From NCBI GenBank assembly GCA_020848745.1, contig JADLHM010000089.1, positions 36,031 to 100,030 of the forward strand: 64,000 bases of DNA, in the 5' to 3' direction. A program made the translations under genes and the position numbers. This document shows positions 1 to 10,392 of this stretch, piece by piece. Position 1 is the stretch's first letter, and the number at the start of each line of letters is the position of its first letter. The stretch is from Deltaproteobacteria bacterium (GTDB lineage: Bacteria > Desulfobacterota > Binatia > UTPRO1). Under the pieces are notes generated by a model, which worked only from the letters and a program-made list of their open reading frames with translations, made no database searches and was not told the DNA's origin.

Positions 1-55
1 TGGCGCGGCGTCTACGCGCCGCCCCGCTCCCGCCGCTGAACGGGGTCAGCCGGGG

Positions 56-1447
<1,392 letters not shown>

Positions 1448-1578
1448 TGAAACTACTTCCTTTCGGATGGTCGGAGCGGCGGTCGACTCGACCGGCTCCG
1501 GCAGGGGGAAATGGGGGCGTTCGTCGTGGGACTAGCAGGCGCGCTCAGCGCGTCGTCCGCGGATGCCTCGAACGCCGA

Positions 1579-2004
1579 TCAACCACGGGCGCTGCGCTTG
1601 GTGGGCGCGCGCCGGGCCGCGGTTTCCGGCTTCGCGATCGGCACGATGTGCACGTGCCCGCCGCGAATGCCGCTGCGGATCTCGAGTTCGGCCAGCAGGG
1701 TTTCCAGCTCCTGTTGGTCGTCCAGCGAGACCCCGATGAAGAAAAGAATGCTGCCCCGTCGGCGGGTCCGCCGCTGCGAGAACGCCCGCAGCCGGTCGTG
1801 ACACCGCTTCTTCTTGAGATCGCCCTTGAGGACCGTCTCGCCGTACGCGATGCGCCGGCGGACCGGGCTCATGCGGAGGATCTCCGGCTCCTCCGGTCCC
1901 GGGGCTTCCAGGGAGAGGGAGTAGCCGAGCTCACAGACGTGCCGCGCGAGCTCGCGGCGGAGGTGCAGGCGTCGGGCGTCGGTCGCGGCCATGCTCAGCG
2001 CCAT
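1579..2004 (-). CDS. Unknown basic protein of about 141 aa
   Basis: I do not recognise this protein. The frame is open further upstream to 2184, but the protein-like part begins at MALSMAATDARR, so I place the start at 2004 (1992 is an alternative). The middle is rich in Lys/Arg and contains GDLKKKRCHDRLRAF and a hydrophobic strand ILFFIGVSLDD. An acidic helix (QQELETLLAELE) follows, then a strand with HVHIVPI near the C-terminus. It lies tail to head behind the rhlE gene on the same strand, about 130 bases upstream of it, and divergently from moxR. The opposite strand is also open here, so reality as a gene is probable but not certain. Confidence 0.5.
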   Translation of the reverse strand: MALSMAATDARRLHLRRELARHVCELGYSLSLEAPGPEEPEILRMSPVRRRIAYGETVLKGDLKKKRCHDRLRAFSQRRTRRRGSILFFIGVSLDDQQELETLLAELEIRSGIRGGHVHIVPIAKPETAARRAPTKRSARG

Positions 2005-2312
2005 CCTCGGCCGTATGCCTGCCTCTGCGTTGCCATGCGTCGATCTGGTCGGAATACGGGCACCCGGGAACGCGCGCGACTGCTGAGGAACCAAGGAAGG
2101 AACGGTCCGGAGGAGCGTGCGGCGGGGGCTCGCGTCGAACAGCTTGTTGACCGGCACCTTACCAGGGTGTCGGCGGTCGTACAACCGATTGGTTGCGGGG
2201 GCCTCGCGGCCCGCCGATGCGGACCCCGGACCCGCGCCCGCGCCCGGGGCGTCCGCCGACGCTCCGACCCGTCTTTACGGTCCGACGATTTCTGGTATCC
2301 CCACGTCCCCAT
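2005..2312. other. Intergenic region between divergent genes
   Basis: This 308-base stretch separates the minus-strand unknown gene from moxR. It holds a perfect inverted repeat CAACC-GATT-GGTTG at 2182-2195 and an imperfect one (CCGGCACC and GGTGTCGG) at about 2152-2173. Both are possible regulator sites. A promoter for moxR is proposed at its right end. I see no gene in it. Confidence 0.4.
2274..2301 (+). promoter_or_regulatory. Proposed moxR promoter, extended -10, very short leader
   Basis: TTTACG at 2274-2279, a 16-base spacer and TATCCC at 2296-2301 preceded by TG (TGGTATC). The ATG of moxR is 11 bases after the -10 and no Shine-Dalgarno sequence precedes it, so the transcript may be almost leaderless. 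The arrangement is closely repeated before the DUF58 gene (5305-5332). Confidence 0.45.
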
Positions 2313-3302
<990 letters not shown>

Positions 3303-3377
3303 AGCGCGACTGAACGGGCGATCTTCGCGATGCGAGGCGAGCGTCCGGGCGTCCGGCTCGTCGTGCCGCTCGGCGGT

Positions 3378-3405
3378 TTGACATAACTAGTAATCTAGTT
3401 ATATG
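3378..3405 (+). promoter_or_regulatory. arsR promoter with overlapping palindromic operator
   Basis: A perfect -35 TTGACA (3378-3383) and a -10 TATATG (3400-3405) are 16 bases apart. The spacer holds a perfect inverted repeat, ATAACTAG-N4-CTAGTTAT at 3383-3402, strikingly AT-rich for this genome. ArsR-family dimers bind such sites, so the downstream regulator probably represses itself by blocking polymerase here. Confidence 0.7.
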
Positions 3406-3416
3406 AGGTCCTCGCC

Positions 3417-3734
3417 ATGGACTTCACCGCCACCGCCCGGCAACTCGCCGCGCTCGGTCACGCGCATCGGCTCGAGCTCTTCTACCTCCTGGTCCGCGCC
3501 GGGCACGACGGCATGACCGTCGGCGAGATCCACCAGGCGATGCAGCGACCCACCTCGACCGTGACCTTTCACCTGCGCGAGCTCGTCGCCGCCGGCCTGG
3601 TGAGCCAGGAAAGAGCGGGACGATCCGTGCGTTGCCGCGCCGAGTTCGCCGTCCTCGGCGCCGTGCTCGATGACGTCCGTACCGCATGCTGCAGCAACGC
3701 TCCGGCCCGCCGCCGGAAGGTGGCGAGGCCCTGA
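3417..3734 (+). CDS. ArsR-family winged-helix repressor
   Basis: A 105-residue DNA-binding regulator. The N-terminal helices (ARQLAALGHAHRLELFYLL) and the helix-turn-helix with recognition helix STVTFHLRELVAAGLV match the ArsR fold, followed by the wing QERAGRSVRC. A C-terminal Cys pair (ACCSN) could bind a metal or arsenite, but the classical CVC of helix alpha-4 is absent, so the signal is unknown. The start ATG has GAGG 8 bases upstream. A palindromic operator overlaps its promoter. The stop is followed after one base by the GTG of the M20 peptidase, so the two are probably one transcript. No arsenic pump lies nearby, although an arsC-like gene occurs 36 kb away. Confidence 0.9.
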   Translation: MDFTATARQLAALGHAHRLELFYLLVRAGHDGMTVGEIHQAMQRPTSTVTFHLRELVAAGLVSQERAGRSVRCRAEFAVLGAVLDDVRTACCSNAPARRRKVARP

Positions 3735-3735
3735 C

Positions 3736-5259
3736 GTGCGGCGCGCCTCTTCGGCCGGGCTCGTGTTCCGCCGTCTCGCCTGGGGCGTGCCGCTGGCGCT
3801 CCTCGTGCTGGCGCTCGTCCTGACCGCCCACGCGGCGCGCCAGCAGAGCCGACAGCCCGCCGCGACGCCGCTGCCGTCCTGGCAGATCGACATGCGGGCC
3901 GCGGCGGAGCGGCTCGCAGGCGCCGTGCGGATTCCGACGATCTCACACGATCGCTCGCCGGCACCCGTCGAGACGTTCCACGAGCTCCATGCCTATCTGA
4001 AGCGGCACTACCCGAAGACGCACGAGATCCTGCGGCGCGAAGTCGTGAACGGCGCCAGCCTGCTCTACACGTGGGACGGCACCGACGCCGGCGCGCCGCC
4101 CGTCCTGTTGATGGCCCACCAGGACGTCGTGCCGGTCGCGCCCGGCACCGAGGCCAAATGGACCCATCCGCCCTTCGCCGGGGTCGTGGCCGACGATCAC
4201 GTTTGGGGTCGCGGAGCGTGGGACGACAAGGGCAGCCTCCTCGCGATCATGGAGGCCGCCGAGCAACTGGTCAGCGGCGGCTTTCGGCCCCGAGGCACCG
4301 TCTACTTCGCCTTCGGGCACGACGAGGAGACGGGCACGGCCGGCGGGCAGCAGGGCGCGAAGGAGATCGCCGCCCTGCTGCAGTCGCGCGGAGTGCACTT
4401 GGCCTTCGTGCTGGACGAGGGGCTCCTCGTGTCCCACGGCAGCATCAAAGGTCTCGAGGCTCCCGTCGCCCTGATCGGAGTGGCGGAGAAAGGGTACCTC
4501 ACCCTCGCTCTCTCCACGGAGGCCGAGCCGGGACACTCGTCGATGCCGCCGGATCGAACGGCGATCGGCGCGCTGACGACCGCGGTCAGCCGACTCGAGA
4601 AGCATCCGATGCCGACACGCATGCATCCCGTCGTGCGCGAGATGCTCGAAACGCTCGCCCCGGAGTCGAGCGGCGCGAACGGCCTCTTCCTGTCGAACCT
4701 CTGGCTCTTCGAGCCGTTCGTGCGCCGACAGTTGGAAGCGAGCCCGGCGGCGCGGGCGATGCTGCGCACCACGACGGCGCTGACGGTCCTGCGCGCCGGC
4801 GAGAAGGAGAGCGCGCTGCCCGGCTACGCGGAGGCGCGAGCGAACTTCCGTCTCGTCCCAGGCGACGCCTCGCACGACGTCATCGAGCACGCGCGGCACG
4901 TCATCGCGGACGAGTCGATCGCGATCGCCCCCGCCGGGCTTTCGTGGGAAGCGTCACCGGTGTCGCGGACCGACGGCGCCGCGTTCGCCACCATTCGCCA
5001 GGCGATCCGCGACGTCTTCCCCGATGCGGTCGTCGCTCCCGGCTTGATGGTGGGATTCACCGACGCCCACCATTTCGTGGACGCGGCCGACGACGTCTAT
5101 CGCTTCACCCCGGTGCGCGCGCGCCAGGAGGACCTGGCGCGTTTCCACGGCACCGACGAGCGCGTCTCCCTGACGAACTACGAAGAGATGATCCGCTTCT
5201 ACCATCGACTGCTCACCACGGCCGCGGCGGAGCCGAGCGCTCCGGAATCGCGCCGGTAG
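3736..5259 (+). CDS. Membrane-anchored M20-family peptidase (PM20D1/carboxypeptidase S-like)
   Basis: A zinc-dependent amidohydrolase of the M20 family, which cleaves peptides or N-acyl amino acids. I choose the GTG at 3736, just after the arsR stop, because a hydrophobic anchor (GVPLALLVLALVLTAH) follows at about residues 14-32. Metal and catalytic motifs are LMAHQDVVPV (His and Asp), WGRGAWDDKGS (bridging Asp) and GHDEETGT (catalytic Glu pair); VVAPGLMVGFTDAHHF supplies the last His. The length of ~507 residues fits the PM20D1/carboxypeptidase S group. Co-transcription with the ArsR gene suggests that its expression answers the signal sensed by that repressor. The substrate is unknown. Confidence 0.88.
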   Translation: MRRASSAGLVFRRLAWGVPLALLVLALVLTAHAARQQSRQPAATPLPSWQIDMRAAAERLAGAVRIPTISHDRSPAPVETFHELHAYLKRHYPKTHEILRREVVNGASLLYTWDGTDAGAPPVLLMAHQDVVPVAPGTEAKWTHPPFAGVVADDHVWGRGAWDDKGSLLAIMEAAEQLVSGGFRPRGTVYFAFGHDEETGTAGGQQGAKEIAALLQSRGVHLAFVLDEGLLVSHGSIKGLEAPVALIGVAEKGYLTLALSTEAEPGHSSMPPDRTAIGALTTAVSRLEKHPMPTRMHPVVREMLETLAPESSGANGLFLSNLWLFEPFVRRQLEASPAARAMLRTTTALTVLRAGEKESALPGYAEARANFRLVPGDASHDVIEHARHVIADESIAIAPAGLSWEASPVSRTDGAAFATIRQAIRDVFPDAVVAPGLMVGFTDAHHFVDAADDVYRFTPVRARQEDLARFHGTDERVSLTNYEEMIRFYHRLLTTAAAEPSAPESRR

Positions 5260-5304
5260 CGATCGCGCGCCGGAGCGCAGGTTCGACGCTCGCGCCACCC
5301 CGGC

Positions 5305-5332
5305 TTTACCGGTTCCCTTTTTCTGCTATCGA
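5305..5332 (+). promoter_or_regulatory. Proposed promoter of the DUF58-Bat operon
   Basis: TTTACC (5305-5310), a 16-base spacer and an extended -10, TG-C-TATC (TATCGA at 5327-5332). It has the same -35 start, spacer length and TTCTG-S-TATC core as the moxR promoter, suggesting joint control or common descent of the two sites. Confidence 0.45.
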
Positions 5333-5341
5333 CACCACTCC

Positions 5342-5410
5342 ATGCATCGACGGGACCTGGTCGATCTCACGCTGCACGCAAGCGTCCATCGGGGGTGTCC
5401 GCTCCCTTGA
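5342..5410 (+). CDS. Possible 22-residue leader peptide
   Basis: An ATG lies 9 bases after the proposed -10, exactly where moxR starts relative to its own promoter, and opens a 22-codon frame (begins MHRRDLVDLT, ends RGCPLP). It stops 25 bases before the DUF58 start. It may be a translated leader or simply a remnant of a copied promoter-start region. I see no amino-acid run suggesting attenuation. Confidence 0.2.
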   Translation: MHRRDLVDLTLHASVHRGCPLP

Positions 5411-5435
5411 TCCCGACCGCCGGGAGCGCCGCGCG

Positions 5436-6311
5436 ATGCTGACGCGCGAACAACTGAAGGCGGTCCGGAAGATCCAGATCCGGACGTCGCATCTCGTCTC
5501 CGACTTGTTCGCGGGGCAATACCAGTCGGTGTTCAAGGGCCGGGGGATGGAGTTCGCGGAGGTGCGGCTCTACCAGCCCGGCGACGAGGTCCGGACCATC
5601 GACTGGAACGTGACGGCGCGGACCGGGGTGCCGCACGTGAAGCGCTACGCCGAGGAGCGCGAGCTCACGGTGATGCTGCTCGTCGACGCGAGCGCGTCGA
5701 CGCGCTTCGGCAGCGTGAAGCAGTTGAAGAGCGCGCTCGCCGCCGAGCTCGGCGCGCTCTTCGCCTTCTCCGCGATCACCAACAACGACAAGGTCGGCCT
5801 CGTGATGTTCACCGATCGGATCGAGCTCGCGGTGCCGCCGCGCAAGGGCACCCGCCACGTGCTGCGCGTGATCCGCGAGGTGCTCTCGCTACAGCCGCAG
5901 GGTCGCGGCACCGATCTCGCCGCGGCGCTCGAGCACCTCCAGCGGGCGAGCAAGCGGCGCGCGGTCGTCTTCGTGCTCTCCGACTTCCTCGACGCGAGCG
6001 CCGAGCGCGCGCTCCGCATCGCGGCGCGCCGGCACGACGTGATCGCGGTCGTGCTCGACGACCCGCGCGAGCGCGAATTGCCGGACGTCGGGCTCGTCGA
6101 GCTGGAGGAGGCCGAGACCGGCGAGCGCTACGTCGTCGACACGGGGGACGCGCGGCTCCGCGAGGCCTTCGCCGCGAGCGCGGCGGCGGCGCGAACGGCG
6201 CGCGACCGCTGGCTGCACGCGGCCAACGTCGACGCGATCATGATCGGAACCGAGCGGCCGTACACGGAGGCGCTGCTGCGATTTTTTCGCATGCGAGAGC
6301 GGCGGCAGTGA
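5436..6311 (+). CDS. DUF58 protein (VWA-like partner of MoxR)
   Basis: A 291-residue DUF58 protein. The family signature is clear: SDLFAGQYQSVFKGRGMEF, then the YQPGDEVRTIDWNVTARTG box. A VWA-like fold follows with a metal site DASAST (MLLVDASAS) and the strand VFVLSDFLD. Family members act with MoxR ATPases in assembly or maturation of membrane or periplasmic complexes. The frame is open far upstream, but only the ATG of MLTREQLKAV has a ribosome site (GGGAG) and family-like sequence. The stop overlaps the GTG of the next gene by 4 bases, so translation is coupled. Together with the next four genes it forms the usual aerotolerance-type (Bat) operon. Confidence 0.92.
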   Translation: MLTREQLKAVRKIQIRTSHLVSDLFAGQYQSVFKGRGMEFAEVRLYQPGDEVRTIDWNVTARTGVPHVKRYAEERELTVMLLVDASASTRFGSVKQLKSALAAELGALFAFSAITNNDKVGLVMFTDRIELAVPPRKGTRHVLRVIREVLSLQPQGRGTDLAAALEHLQRASKRRAVVFVLSDFLDASAERALRIAARRHDVIAVVLDDPRERELPDVGLVELEEAETGERYVVDTGDARLREAFAASAAAARTARDRWLHAANVDAIMIGTERPYTEALLRFFRMRERRQ

Positions 6312-7339
6312 CGCTTCGGAGCCCGCGACGTTCGCCCGCCGGGCCGGTCCCGACGATCCGCGTCGGGCTGCTGGTGGTGTTGCTCTGCGCGGTGGCCGCC
6401 CGCGCCGACGAGCCGTCGCCCGCGCCCGCGCCGAGCCCGTCCGCGCCGCCCTCGCCCGTCACGGTGCACGGCGCGATCGAGAAGGGCGAGGTCACGATCG
6501 GCCAGCGCTTTCGCTACACGGTCGAGGTCGCCGCGCCGACCGGCGTCGAGATCCTGCTCGCGCAGCCGACCGAGAGGCTTGGCGACTTCGACATCGTCGA
6601 CTTCGGCGACGCCAAGCCCGTCGAGCGTGACGGCCGCACCGTCCTCACCCGCTGGTTCGAGCTCGTCGGCTACGCGACCGGGCATTTCCTCGTGCCATCG
6701 CCGCCGGTACGCTACCGCCTCCCGGGCGAAGATCTCGCCGAGGCGCCGGCGGACGAGACCGTCGTCGAGATCGCGAGCCTCCTCGCGCGCGAGCCGACGG
6801 CGGCCGACATCCGAGACGTCAAGCCGCCCGAGGAGCCGCCGATCGACTGGCGTCCCTACTCCCTGGCCGCGGGTGCGCTCGCCGCCCTCGCCGTCGTCGG
6901 GCTCGTCGTCTGGCGCGTCGTGCGCCGCCCGGGACGGCGCCCCGCGGGGCCGCCGCCGCGCCCGGCGCACGAGATCGCGCACGAGGAGCTCGCGCGGCTG
7001 CGCGCCCGCGGGCTTCCCGAACGCGGCGCCTTCAAGGAGTACTATTCGGCGCTGACCGGCATCGTGCGGAGCTACCTCGAGCAACGCTTCCGCGTGCGCG
7101 CGCCGGAGATGACCACCGAGGAGTTCCTGCTGGTGACGGCGCGTGGCGGCGCGACGCTGCAGAGCGGACATCGCGCGCTGCTCGGCGATTTCCTCGGCGA
7201 GTCGGACCTCGTGAAGTTCGCGCGCCACCACCCGACGCTCGCCGACGCCGAGCGCGCGTACGGCGCGGCCGCGCGTTTCGTCGACGAGACCGCGGCGGGG
7301 GGCTCCGGCGCGGTGGAGGGATCGCATGCACCTCGCTGA
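6308..7339 (+). CDS. Bat-operon membrane protein (BatD-like N-terminal part, DUF4381-like C-terminal part)
   Basis: A 343-residue protein with an N-terminal signal segment (VGLLVVLLCAVAARA), a Pro-rich linker and a beta-rich extracytoplasmic domain (VTIGQRFRYTVEV) like that of BatD proteins. A membrane helix follows at about residues 185-205 (LAAGALAALAVVGLVVW), then a cytoplasmic helical tail resembling DUF4381 (KEYYSALTGIVRSYLEQRF, then MTTEEFLLV). It starts with GTG overlapping the DUF58 stop and ends inside the batA start. Placement between DUF58 and BatA is where DUF4381 proteins usually lie. Its exact role is not established; it probably anchors the MoxR/VWA complex at the membrane. Confidence 0.75.
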   Translation: MTLRSPRRSPAGPVPTIRVGLLVVLLCAVAARADEPSPAPAPSPSAPPSPVTVHGAIEKGEVTIGQRFRYTVEVAAPTGVEILLAQPTERLGDFDIVDFGDAKPVERDGRTVLTRWFELVGYATGHFLVPSPPVRYRLPGEDLAEAPADETVVEIASLLAREPTAADIRDVKPPEEPPIDWRPYSLAAGALAALAVVGLVVWRVVRRPGRRPAGPPPRPAHEIAHEELARLRARGLPERGAFKEYYSALTGIVRSYLEQRFRVRAPEMTTEEFLLVTARGGATLQSGHRALLGDFLGESDLVKFARHHPTLADAERAYGAAARFVDETAAGGSGAVEGSHAPR

Positions 7340-8321
7340 TCCCTGGTTCCTCCTGCTCCTCGCGTTGCTGCCGCTGGTCCTGCGCGCGGCGCGGCGGCCG
7401 GCCCGGCGCGCGACGGTGCGCTTCCCGAGCCTCGGCATCCTCCGCACCATCGCGCCGCGCGGCGCGGGCGCGCGGCGCGGCGCGCTGCTCGCGCTCCGCG
7501 CGGCGGCGCTCGCCGCGATCGCCGTCGCGCTCGCCCGGCCGCAGGCCGGCTCGGCCGCGACCAAGATCCATCGCGAGGGCGTCGACGTCATGCTCGCGGT
7601 CGACGTCTCGGGCAGCATGCTCGCCGAGGACTTCACGGTCGACGGCGAGCGCGCGAACCGCCTCCAGGCGGTGAAGTCGGTCGTGAAGGAGTTCGTGACG
7701 GCGCGTCCCGAGGACCGCATCGGCCTGGTCCTCTTCGCCGCGCGCCCCTACACGCAATGTCCGCTTACCCTCGACCACGGCTGGCTCCTCCAGAACCTCG
7801 ACCGCGCCGAGATCGGCATGATCGAGGACGGCACGGCCGTCGGCTCGGCGCTCGCGACCGCCGTGAACCGCCTGCGCCCGTCGACCGCGAAGAGCAAGTT
7901 CGTCGTGCTGCTCACCGACGGCCAGAGCAACGCCGGCAGGATCACGCCGCAGACCGCGGCCGACGCGGCGGCCGCGCTCGGCATCAAGGTCTACACGGTC
8001 GGCGCCGGCACGCGCGGCATGGCGCCCTTCCCGACCCAGGACTTCTTCGGCAACAAGGTCTACCGCCCGATGCAGGTCGACGTCGACGAGGCGACGCTCC
8101 AGAAGATCGCGACCACGACCCATGGGCGCTACTTCCGCGCCACCGACACCCCGACGCTGCGGGAGATCTACGCCGAGATCGATCGCAGCGAGAAGAGCGA
8201 GTTCGAGGCCCCCGAGTACCTCGACTACCGGGAGCTCTATCCCTGGCTGCTGTGGCCGGCGCTCGCGCTGGTGCTGCTGGAGATCGGCCTCGGCGAGACC
8301 GCGCTGAGGAAGCTGCCGTGA
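7326..8321 (+). CDS. batA: BatA-like VWA-domain membrane protein
   Basis: 331 residues. An N-terminal hydrophobic segment (DPWFLLLLALLPLVLRA) and a second one (LRAAALAAIAVALA) precede a VWA domain with the metal-ion site DVSGSM, a Thr in AVGSALATAV and an LLTDGQSNAG strand. A final membrane helix (LYPWLLWPALALVLLEIGL) follows. The order TM-TM-VWA-TM is that of BatA. The domain faces the periplasm and would bind a partner through Mg. It starts within the last codons of the preceding gene and overlaps batB by 4 bases. Confidence 0.9.
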   Translation: MHLADPWFLLLLALLPLVLRAARRPARRATVRFPSLGILRTIAPRGAGARRGALLALRAAALAAIAVALARPQAGSAATKIHREGVDVMLAVDVSGSMLAEDFTVDGERANRLQAVKSVVKEFVTARPEDRIGLVLFAARPYTQCPLTLDHGWLLQNLDRAEIGMIEDGTAVGSALATAVNRLRPSTAKSKFVVLLTDGQSNAGRITPQTAADAAAALGIKVYTVGAGTRGMAPFPTQDFFGNKVYRPMQVDVDEATLQKIATTTHGRYFRATDTPTLREIYAEIDRSEKSEFEAPEYLDYRELYPWLLWPALALVLLEIGLGETALRKLP

Positions 8322-9376
8322 TCCAGTGGCGCGATCCGACGAGCCTCGCGGCGCTCGGGCTCGTCCCGGCGCTCGTGGCGTTCCTCGTGTGGAGCCTGCG
8401 CCGGCGGCGGCAGGCGCTCGCCGCGTTCGTCGAGACGAAGCTCCTGCCCGCCGTCACGCCCGACCTCGACCCGCGCCGACGCCGCGTCCGCGCCGCGCTC
8501 CTCTGCCTCGCCGTAGGGCTCCTGGCGGTCGCGCTCGGCGGCCCGATGTGGGGCTTCCGCTGGCAGCAGGTGCAGCGCGAGGGCATCGACCTGATCGTCG
8601 CGATCGACACCTCGCGCAGCATGCTCGCGACCGACGTGAAGCCGAACCGGCTCGGCCGCGCCAAGCTCGCCGTGCAGGACCTCCTCGCCCAGATCGGCGG
8701 CGACCGCGTCGGGCTCGTCGCCTTCGCGGGAAGCGCGTTCCTCCAGTGCCCGTTGACCCTCGACTTCGGCGCGTTCTCGCAGAGCCTGCAGGCGATCGAG
8801 GCCGGCATCATCCCGCGCGGCGGCACCAACCTTGCCGCCGCGATCGACGCCTCGCTCGGCGCCTTCGAGGGCCGCCAGGCCGCACACCAGGCGCTCGTCG
8901 TCATCACCGACGGCGAGGACCACGGGAGCGATCTCGACGAGGCGATCAAGCGCGCGACCGAGCGCGGCGTGAAGATCTACACGGTCGGCATCGGGACGTC
9001 GGAAGGCGAGCTCATCCCGCTCGAGAAGGGAGGCTTCCTGAAGGACCGGAGCGGTCAGGTCGTGAAGTCGCGCCTCGACGAGACGACGCTGCAGAAGATC
9101 GCGAACGACACGGGCGGCGCCTACCTGCACGCGACCGACACCGCCTTCGGCCTCACCGAGCTCTACCGCGACTACATCGCGACGATGGAGAAGCGCGAGC
9201 TCGCGAGCACGCTCGAGCGGCGCTTCGAGCATCGCTTCCAGTGGCCGCTCCTGGCGGCGTTCGCGCTGTTGCTCGTCGAGCCGCTGGTCGGCGAGCGCCG
9301 CCCGGCGGCGCGTCCCGCCGGCACGCGCGGGCTCCGCTCTCCGCGGCGCCGGAGTCGCGACCGGGAGGCCGCATGA
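8318..9376 (+). CDS. batB: BatB-like VWA-domain membrane protein
   Basis: A 352-residue paralogue of the preceding protein. Two N-terminal membrane segments, a VWA domain with DTSRSM as the metal site (Gly of DxSGS replaced by Arg, as in many BatB proteins), GGTNLAAAIDAS for the Thr, and VVITDGEDHGSD. A C-terminal helix (WPLLAAFALLLVEPLV) and a basic tail follow. It starts with GTG overlapping the batA stop and ends overlapping the ATG of batC, so the operon is tightly coupled. BatA and BatB probably form a hetero-complex in the membrane; this is family knowledge, not visible here. Confidence 0.9.
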   Translation: MIQWRDPTSLAALGLVPALVAFLVWSLRRRRQALAAFVETKLLPAVTPDLDPRRRRVRAALLCLAVGLLAVALGGPMWGFRWQQVQREGIDLIVAIDTSRSMLATDVKPNRLGRAKLAVQDLLAQIGGDRVGLVAFAGSAFLQCPLTLDFGAFSQSLQAIEAGIIPRGGTNLAAAIDASLGAFEGRQAAHQALVVITDGEDHGSDLDEAIKRATERGVKIYTVGIGTSEGELIPLEKGGFLKDRSGQVVKSRLDETTLQKIANDTGGAYLHATDTAFGLTELYRDYIATMEKRELASTLERRFEHRFQWPLLAAFALLLVEPLVGERRPAARPAGTRGLRSPRRRSRDREAA

Positions 9377-10383
9377 CGCCGCCGCGCCGCCTCCGCCTCG
9401 CCGCGGGCCTCGTCGCCGCGACCTCGATCGCGTGGCTCGATCCGCACCAGTCCGTCCGCGAAGCGAACCGGCTCTACTCCGAGGGCAAGTACGAGGAAGC
9501 CGCCGCCGGGTACAACGCCGCGCTCGTCGACCATCCAGACTCGCCCGAGCTGCATTTCAACCTCGGCGACGCCACCTTCAAGCAGGGCAAGTACGACGAG
9601 GCGGTCGCCGCGTACCAGAAGGTCGAGACCGCGAGCGATCCCGCGCGCGCGAGCCGCGTGGCGTACAACGTCGGGAACGCCACCTTCCGCAAAGGCCAGG
9701 CCCTCGAGCAGAGCGAGCCGCAGAAGGCGCTCCAGCTCTACGGCGAGGCGCTCGCGTCCTATCGCCGCGCGCTCGGCCTCGCGCCGGACGACGCGGACGC
9801 CAAGTTCAACCACGAGTTCGTGACCCGCCGCATCGAGGAGGTGAAGAAGCGCCTCGAAGAACAGAAGCAGAACCAGGACCAGAAGCCGAGCCAAGACCAG
9901 CCGCAAGACCAGCCGCCGGACCAGCAGCAGAACCAGGATCAGCAACAGGACCAGAACCAGCAGCAGGATCAGCAGCGACCCGAGGAAGAGCAGCAGGACC
10001 AGGCGAACGACGAGCAGCAGCAGCAGCAGGAACAGCAGGAGGGGGGCGAGCAGCACCAGGACGAGCAGCACCAGGATGAGCCGCACCAGGGACAAGAAGA
10101 GCAGCCCGCGGACGACGAGGCGCGAGAGCAGCAGCCGCCCGCGGAGCAGGACCAGGGCGAGAGCGGCGAGCAGCAGGACGCCGCGCAGCGAGCGGGCGAC
10201 CAGCAGCACCCGCAACGGCCGCCGGAGGGCGACGTGTACGCGGACGAGAAGAAGGACGGCGAGCTCTCGAAGGGCGAAGCGGCGGCCATCCTCGACTCGC
10301 AGCGCGGCGAGGAGGTGTCGCCCGAGGACGTCATCCGGAAGCTGCAGGGCGCACGCGTCGCCGAGCCCGCCCAGGACTGGTAG
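9373..10383 (+). CDS. batC: BatC-like TPR protein with Gln/Asp/Glu-rich tail
   Basis: 336 residues. A signal segment is followed by TPR repeats from about residue 27 to 155 (EANRLYSEGKYEEAAAGYNAAL; LHFNLGDATFKQGKYDEAVAAYQ; AYNVGNATFRKGQALEQ; LASYRRALGLAPDDADAKFNHEFV). A long tail of Gln, Asp, Glu and Pro occupies about residues 160-285, then a conserved-looking end (EKKDGELSKGEAAAILD). BatC proteins usually have this architecture: a TPR part and a charged low-complexity region ending in a short helix. The tail is unusually long and Gln-rich. The start ATG overlaps the batB stop. Confidence 0.85.
   Translation: MTPPRRLRLAAGLVAATSIAWLDPHQSVREANRLYSEGKYEEAAAGYNAALVDHPDSPELHFNLGDATFKQGKYDEAVAAYQKVETASDPARASRVAYNVGNATFRKGQALEQSEPQKALQLYGEALASYRRALGLAPDDADAKFNHEFVTRRIEEVKKRLEEQKQNQDQKPSQDQPQDQPPDQQQNQDQQQDQNQQQDQQRPEEEQQDQANDEQQQQQEQQEGGEQHQDEQHQDEPHQGQEEQPADDEAREQQPPAEQDQGESGEQQDAAQRAGDQQHPQRPPEGDVYADEKKDGELSKGEAAAILDSQRGEEVSPEDVIRKLQGARVAEPAQDW
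9856..10224 (+). repeat. CAG/GAC-rich low-complexity tract in batC
   Basis: The tract encodes mostly Gln with Asp, Glu, Pro and His (QDQ, QQQ, HQDEQ units). It is built from irregular CAG, CAA, GAC and GAG codons rather than an exact tandem unit, so it is low complexity kept at protein level more than a simple DNA repeat. Confidence 0.6.
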
Positions 10384-10392
10384 GAAGGCCCG

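Noticed and set aside
3417..3734. Idea of an arsenic-resistance operon
   Set aside because: The regulator lacks the classical CVC site, no arsenite pump is nearby, and the arsC-like gene is 36 kb away on the other strand.
9856..10224. CAG-rich tract as a microsatellite
   Set aside because: Codons are mixed (CAG, CAA, GAC, GAG, CCG), so it is a low-complexity protein tail of batC rather than a simple repeat.
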